A program made the translations under genes and the position numbers. From positions 62,001 to 126,000 of the forward strand of contig NZ_CAUQJB010000005.1 in assembly GCF_963518325.1 (NCBI RefSeq): a DNA stretch of 64,000 nt, in the 5' to 3' direction. The stretch is from Vagococcus_D sp963518325. Lineage in GTDB: Bacteria > Bacillota > Bacilli > Lactobacillales > Vagococcaceae. The notes beneath the pieces are model-generated. The model saw nothing but the letters and a program-made list of their open reading frames with translations, searched no databases and was not told the DNA's origin. Positions 59,960 to 64,000 of this stretch are shown here, one piece after another (position 1 is the first letter of the stretch; each line of letters opens with the position of its first letter).

Positions 59960-60733
59960 TTAACGAATCTCTTTAGGCGTTAACCCACTGATTACCTTAA
60001 AACGGCGAGTAAAGTGAGATTGATCGTAATACCCATGGCTTAAGGCTATCTCACTTAAGCTTGTTTCCGGCTTCACCAGCAGACTTTTTAAACTTTTCTG
60101 AAACCGTAAGATATCGTGAACTTCATAAGGGGAAAGACCTGTCTCTTCGCGAAATACCCGCTGAATCGTACGTTCTGAATATACTTCTCTGCGAATGACA
60201 TCTCGGTAATCAATTAATTCCATGCTATTATGAATGATATTTTTAATCAGATCAGATGAATGACTTGCCTTGGTAGTTGATAACTCTCTTAAAAAAAACT
60301 CATTGAAGCCACTGATCAGTTCTTCTATCGTAGGGTTCAACTCCATCACCGTCATTAGGTACTTGGAAAAATGCTCAAATCCGTCCCATCCTACTAATAA
60401 TTGATCCTTTGTTTGACTCAAATTAATAGGCAACCAACTTCTCAATGCACTCAAATGGCATCTAATCCCTAAGATTAGTTCAGCCGATTGACTGACTGAC
60501 ATAAAATAACGGGTATTTGGTCCACTGTAAGCCAAGTTCTTAAGCCCCATATCCACACTAAAAGTCATAATAAAATCAGCACACAAATCAGGAATCACCC
60601 GGGATTGAACTTTACCAGTCTGAGGCAAACTCAACCAATAACAATCGATATAAGGTTGGAGCGCCAATGCTGGTTTTACTTCCTGATAATAACTTGCTCC
60701 TTCGTGCCAAATAATCGGTTTGAATTCCATCAT
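59960..60733 (-). CDS. AraC family transcriptional regulator
   Basis: A 257-residue AraC-type activator. The C-terminal double HTH is at about 160-255, with YSERTIQRVFREETGLSPYEVHDILRFQ and the conserved IALSHGYYDQSHFTRRFKVISGLTPKEIR. The N-terminal 150 residues are a DUF6597-type sensor (YIDCYWLSLP...SRVIPDLCADFIMTF). Stand-alone AraC genes of this type often control adjacent drug-response genes. GAGGGG lies 7 nt before the ATG. It precedes the VOC gene, which may be a target. Confidence 0.9.
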   Translation of the reverse strand: MMEFKPIIWHEGASYYQEVKPALALQPYIDCYWLSLPQTGKVQSRVIPDLCADFIMTFSVDMGLKNLAYSGPNTRYFMSVSQSAELILGIRCHLSALRSWLPINLSQTKDQLLVGWDGFEHFSKYLMTVMELNPTIEELISGFNEFFLRELSTTKASHSSDLIKNIIHNSMELIDYRDVIRREVYSERTIQRVFREETGLSPYEVHDILRFQKSLKSLLVKPETSLSEIALSHGYYDQSHFTRRFKVISGLTPKEIR

Positions 60734-60995
60734 CCTTCAGCCCCTCTTTTTATTATTATAAACGATATCTGTCTCCTATGCCTACTCAAACCACCTTAAA
60801 TCTTGCATCTCTAGTTTTTAACTTAATCACCCTTTACGTTTGGCTAATCCCCTTATTTCAATAAAAAAATGAATAAATAACAATTTTTGCTAACATTTAC
60901 CTTCAATTTAAGGTATGATTAAATTCGGAACAAATCGTGGAGGCTTTTTAGCTACACAATTAGTTCACAAAACGATTATTATTTTGGAGGAATTT

Positions 60996-61259
60996 ATGAA
61001 AAAGAAAGCATATCGCAATTCACCAGCATTTATCTTCTTAAGTTGGGGGTCTTTTGCCTTTTTTGTGGCATTGATGATGATTGGTCTCTACACCTTAAAA
61101 GAACCATTAATGGTTAAAGGTTACTATTTAATGGGGTCTGTTGGTCTTATCTCCTCTTCTTTCACACTGGCAAAAGTCATTCGTGATAATCAAGAAGATG
61201 AAGACCGTTATAATAAGCTATTTCGTGCGACAACCGAAGATGAGGCAGATAAAAAATAA
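60996..61259 (+). CDS. YiaA/YiaB-type two-helix membrane protein
   Basis: An 87-residue protein with two transmembrane helices (about 11-31 and 39-60), SPAFIFLSWGSFAFFVALMMIGLY and YYLMGSVGLISSSFTLAKVIRD. It matches the YiaA/B two-helix domain. A short acidic tail follows. The start at 60996 has TTGGAGG 6 nt upstream. Function is unknown. It is convergent with the CPBP gene and shares a terminator with it. Confidence 0.85.
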   Translation: MKKKAYRNSPAFIFLSWGSFAFFVALMMIGLYTLKEPLMVKGYYLMGSVGLISSSFTLAKVIRDNQEDEDRYNKLFRATTEDEADKK

Positions 61260-61260
61260 A

Positions 61261-61290
61261 AAAAAGAGGATTGTGTTCAATCCTCTTTTT
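61261..61290. terminator. Bidirectional terminator YiaA/B gene / CPBP gene
   Basis: AAAAAGAGGATTG (61261-61273) pairs with CAATCCTCTTTTT (61278-61290). It ends directly at the CPBP stop codon. Confidence 0.9.
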
Positions 61291-62034
61291 TTATAGCATC
61301 AGTAAAAAGCCAATAAAATTATTTAACATATGAGCAAAGATGCTGGCTTCAATTCGTTTTGTTTTCCAGTAAATTGCCCCTAATCCCAAAGCCATTATAA
61401 AATAAACAAGAAAACTTAAAAGATCATTTGGCATGTGGCTTAAAGTAAACGCTACAGCGCAAACAAAAAAGCCTAACAGTTGAAACTTCTTAAAAATTAA
61501 TGAAAACACACCTCGAAACATAACTTCTTCGGTGATTGGTGCTAAAATCACAATTGACATAAACATGGTAATTCGCGATGAATTAGCAAAAATCCCTTCC
61601 AAGGCTTCTTGGTTAGCAGTATTAAAATCTTGTACGAAATAACCAATAACTTGTTCAACGACGAGAGATATTCCCACTAAGGCAACTCCGTAGAAGACAA
61701 TCTGAACGATCTCTCTTTTGCTAAAACCAGTAGAAAAGAATTGGACATTCTGGCGTTTAAACAACCACAAAATAAAAACAAAGACCAATGCCTGAAAAAG
61801 ATTTATGTACCATGGATAATTCAGCTTCTTCATCAACTCATTAACCAGTTCATTTGGATTGATACTCGTTAAATTATCGCTTTCTCTTACTAAATTTTCC
61901 ACCATTTGGGGAACAATGGCAATCGCTTGACCAACAAGATTTAAAATCCAATAAAGAATCAATAAAAAAATAGCATAGCCTGGTGATAGTTGTTTCATCT
62001 TTTGTTGGTTTTCTGGTAATTCTTGTAATAACAT
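61291..62034 (-). CDS. CPBP family intramembrane glutamic protease
   Basis: A protein of about 247 residues with seven or so hydrophobic segments. The CPBP catalytic motifs are EEVMFRG (EExxxR) and, further on, TLSHMPND (FxxxH-type) and HMLNNFIG. These proteases, related to Rce1, cut peptides in the membrane and in lactic acid bacteria may process bacteriocins or CAAX-like proteins; the substrate here is unknown. The start is uncertain: AAAGGA lies 11 nt before an ATG at 62034 and closer to two GTG codons. Confidence 0.85.
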   Translation of the reverse strand: MLLQELPENQQKMKQLSPGYAIFLLILYWILNLVGQAIAIVPQMVENLVRESDNLTSINPNELVNELMKKLNYPWYINLFQALVFVFILWLFKRQNVQFFSTGFSKREIVQIVFYGVALVGISLVVEQVIGYFVQDFNTANQEALEGIFANSSRITMFMSIVILAPITEEVMFRGVFSLIFKKFQLLGFFVCAVAFTLSHMPNDLLSFLVYFIMALGLGAIYWKTKRIEASIFAHMLNNFIGFLLML

Positions 62035-62089
62035 CACGTTCACCGTCCTTTACTAAATTATAACTCATTGTTTAGTTCAGAAACAACCG

Positions 62090-62120
62090 TAAAAAAAGCT
62101 ACCCCATTACGAGGTAGCTT
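62090..62120 (-). terminator. groEL terminator
   Basis: AAGCTACC pairs with GGTAGCTT around a 9-nt loop and continues into seven T on the minus strand, 10 nt past the groEL stop. Confidence 0.85.
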
Positions 62121-62130
62121 ATTGAGACTA

Positions 62131-63759
62131 TTACATCATACCGCCCATACCCATTCCTGGATCCATACCTGGCATTGCAGGTGCTGCTGGTTCTGGTTTA
62201 TCAGCAATAACGGCTTCTGTTGTTAAAATTAATGCGGCAACACTTGCTGCATTTTGTAAAGCAGAGCGAGTTACTTTTGTCGGATCAACGATTCCTGCAT
62301 CAATCATATTGACCCATTCATCTGTTGCAGCATTAAAGCCAATCCCGATTTCGGCTTGTTTTAATTTATCCACAACAACTGATCCTTCATGACCTGCATT
62401 GTCAGCAATCTGACGAATTGGTTCTTCCAGGGCACGCAAGACGATGTTGATTCCTGTTTGCTCATCACCTTCTGCTTTTAATTCAGCCACTTTGTGAGAC
62501 ACATTGACTAATGCTGTTCCACCACCAGAAACGATGCCTTCTTCAACAGCGGCACGAGTTGCATTTAGTGCATCTTCAATTCGTAATTTTAGTTCTTTTA
62601 ATTCAGTTTCAGTAGCGGCACCGACTTTAATAACGGCAACACCACCTGATAATTTAGCTAAACGTTCTTGTAATTTTTCACGATCAAAATCAGAAGTTGT
62701 ATCTGCGATTTGCGAACGAATTAAACCAACACGATCTTCAATGGCTTGTTTATCGCCAGCACCTTCAACGATAGTTGTATTATCTTTGTCCACAACGACT
62801 GTCCGAGCAGTTCCAAGAGCTTCAATTGTAGCATCTTTTAACTCTAGGCCCAAGTCTTCAGTGATTAATGTGCCACCAGTTAAGATTGCAATATCTTCCA
62901 ACATAGCTTTACGACGATCGCCAAAGCCAGGTGCTTTAACAGCTGCAACGTTGAATGTTCCACGAATTTTATTTAAAACTAATGTTGGTAATGCTTCGCC
63001 ATCAATATCATCAGCGATGATTAAAAGTGGTTTATTTTGTTGTAAAATTTGTTCTAACAAAGGTAAAATATCTTGAATGTTAGAGATTTTTTTATCAGTA
63101 ATTAAGATATAAGGGTTGTCTAAAACAGCTTCCATCTTATCGTTATCAGTTACCATATATTGTGACAAGTAACCACGATCAAACTGCATGCCTTCCACTA
63201 CATCTAATTCTGTTTCAATCCCTTTAGATTCTTCAATGGTAATAACCCCATCGTTGCCAACTTTATCCATTGCCGCAGAAACTAATTCACCAACTCGTTC
63301 ATCACCAGAAGACACAGCTGCTACTTGAGCAATCGATTCTTTTGAATCAACTTTAACGGAAATAGCGTGCAACTCTTCCACGGCTGCTTTCGTGGCTTTT
63401 TCAATCCCACGACGAATGCCGATTGGGTTTGCCCCAGCAGTGACGTTTTTAATACCTTCACGAACGATTGCTTGAGTTAACAAGGTAGCAGTTGTCGTAC
63501 CATCACCAGCGATATCGTTTGTTTTTGATGCAACCTCAGACACAAGTTTAGCACCCATATTTTCAAAATGATCTTCAAGTTCGATCTCTTTTGCAATGGT
63601 CACACCATCATTGGTAATAAGGGGTGAGCCATATGCTTTTTCTAACACAACGTTACGTCCTTTAGGTCCTAATGTTACTTTTACCACGTCAGCTAGTGTG
63701 TCTACACCTTTAACCATTGCTGCACGTGCATCTACTGAAAATTTAATATCTTTAGCCAT
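62131..63759 (-). CDS. groL: Chaperonin GroEL (Hsp60)
   Basis: A 542-residue group I chaperonin. It starts MAKDIKFSVDARAAMVKGV, has the ATP site AGDGTTTATLL and ends with the GGM tail PGMDPGMGMGGMM. With GroES it forms the folding cage. The start at 63759 is the family start; the extension to 63771 has no ribosome site. It is the second gene of the groES-groEL operon, 52 nt after groES. A CIRCE element, if present, would lie upstream of groES outside the window. Confidence 0.98.
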   Translation of the reverse strand: MAKDIKFSVDARAAMVKGVDTLADVVKVTLGPKGRNVVLEKAYGSPLITNDGVTIAKEIELEDHFENMGAKLVSEVASKTNDIAGDGTTTATLLTQAIVREGIKNVTAGANPIGIRRGIEKATKAAVEELHAISVKVDSKESIAQVAAVSSGDERVGELVSAAMDKVGNDGVITIEESKGIETELDVVEGMQFDRGYLSQYMVTDNDKMEAVLDNPYILITDKKISNIQDILPLLEQILQQNKPLLIIADDIDGEALPTLVLNKIRGTFNVAAVKAPGFGDRRKAMLEDIAILTGGTLITEDLGLELKDATIEALGTARTVVVDKDNTTIVEGAGDKQAIEDRVGLIRSQIADTTSDFDREKLQERLAKLSGGVAVIKVGAATETELKELKLRIEDALNATRAAVEEGIVSGGGTALVNVSHKVAELKAEGDEQTGINIVLRALEEPIRQIADNAGHEGSVVVDKLKQAEIGIGFNAATDEWVNMIDAGIVDPTKVTRSALQNAASVAALILTTEAVIADKPEPAAPAMPGMDPGMGMGGMM

Positions 63760-63811
63760 TATTTCTTTCACCTCATCTAAAATTTTTGATTCATTGAAAT
63801 GTGTTTAATGC

Positions 63812-64000
63812 TTACTCAACAATTGCCACGATATCTTTTTCGTGAACGATTAAATAGTCTTTGCCTTCGTATTTAACTTCTGACCCAGCGTATTTTTCAA
63901 ACATCACTTTGTCACCGACTTTAACGGATAAGCTCATTCGTGTGCCATTCTCTAGCACATGACCTTCGCCAACAGCGATTACTTCACCTGTTTGTGGTTT
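63812..64000 (-). CDS. groS: Co-chaperonin GroES, C-terminal part
   Basis: The last 62 codons of groES, cut by the window edge. The translation KPQTGEVIAVGEG...YEGKDYLIVHEKDIVAIVE is the standard GroES end, including the GxKVMFEKYAG strand. It caps GroEL and is cotranscribed with it. The start and promoter lie beyond 64000. Confidence 0.95.
   Translation of the reverse strand, partial: KPQTGEVIAVGEGHVLENGTRMSLSVKVGDKVMFEKYAGSEVKYEGKDYLIVHEKDIVAIVE

Noticed and set aside
62504..63076. A 190-codon frame opposite groEL
   Set aside because: Antisense shadow of a highly conserved gene; Ser/Thr-rich translation without domain features.

Overview
The window looks like one contiguous chromosomal segment of a low-GC Gram-positive coccus of the order Lactobacillales. 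My best guess is Enterococcaceae, probably Vagococcus or a close relative. This rests on gene content and order (ireB-ruvX; prsA; hit-ecsA-ecsB-ytmP-trmB; pepA-ytpP-ytpR; yhaM-yhaN-yhaO-yheA; argR/argS; coiA-pepF-spxH-yjbK-relQ-nadK-rluD; groES-groEL), strong AGGAGG-type ribosome sites and many A/T-flanked rho-independent terminators. No rRNA, tRNA, CRISPR array, prophage or intact transposase was seen.

Layout. 0-10 kb is housekeeping: Holliday-junction resolvase and IreB, PrsA foldase, HIT protein, the Ecs ABC transporter, a YtmP-like kinase-fold protein, the tRNA m7G methyltransferase TrmB, a Nudix protein, then the pepA-ytpP-USP-ytpR run. 10.3-15.7 kb is an accessory sugar locus. A three-part galactitol-type PTS, a small membrane protein and a class II aldolase are read leftwards, and a DeoR repressor plus a PfkB sugar-phosphate kinase are read rightwards from a shared control region. 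Together they make an uptake, phosphorylation, second phosphorylation and aldol-cleavage route whose substrate is not evident. 15.7-24.4 kb holds RNA and DNA metabolism (YhaM, YhaN, YhaO, YheA), a DUF2087 regulator and a class A penicillin-binding protein followed by a structured intergenic repeat. 24.6-31.7 kb has a pseudouridine synthase, a phosphohexomutase with ArgR, an orphan hypothetical gene, ArgS behind a probable attenuator, a 0.7-kb stretch without a clear gene, and QueT behind a preQ1-I-like riboswitch.

31.9-35.6 kb is a lipid module: an acyl ligase-ACP-acyltransferase fusion followed by a diacylglycerol-kinase-like lipid kinase. 35.6-53.1 kb returns to conserved genes: RecD2, TrmL, RlmA, CutC, an Mga-like regulator, MgtE, the RluD-NadK-RelQ operon, YjbK, SpxH, PepF, CoiA and a purine permease with a long leader. 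53.5-60.7 kb is regulator-rich: a YeiH-type membrane protein with divergent LysR, an uncharacterised TIM-barrel protein, an RRNPP-like regulator, an effector-binding protein, a WYL regulator, YjbR and VOC proteins and an AraC regulator. The right end carries a YiaA/B-type protein, a CPBP protease, groEL and truncated groES.

The most interesting non-coding observations are: (1) a 188-bp MITE-like element with terminal inverted repeats and an exact 8-bp target duplication, inserted at the loop of a terminator and carrying a replacement terminator; (2) a hairpin between the ribosome site and the start codon of pepA; (3) a preQ1-I-like riboswitch in front of queT; (4) a terminator-type leader in front of argS sharing a 15-bp direct repeat with the promoter region; (5) interleaved inverted repeats in the repeat after the penicillin-binding protein gene; and (6) a lipid kinase gene whose best-spaced start codon is non-canonical.
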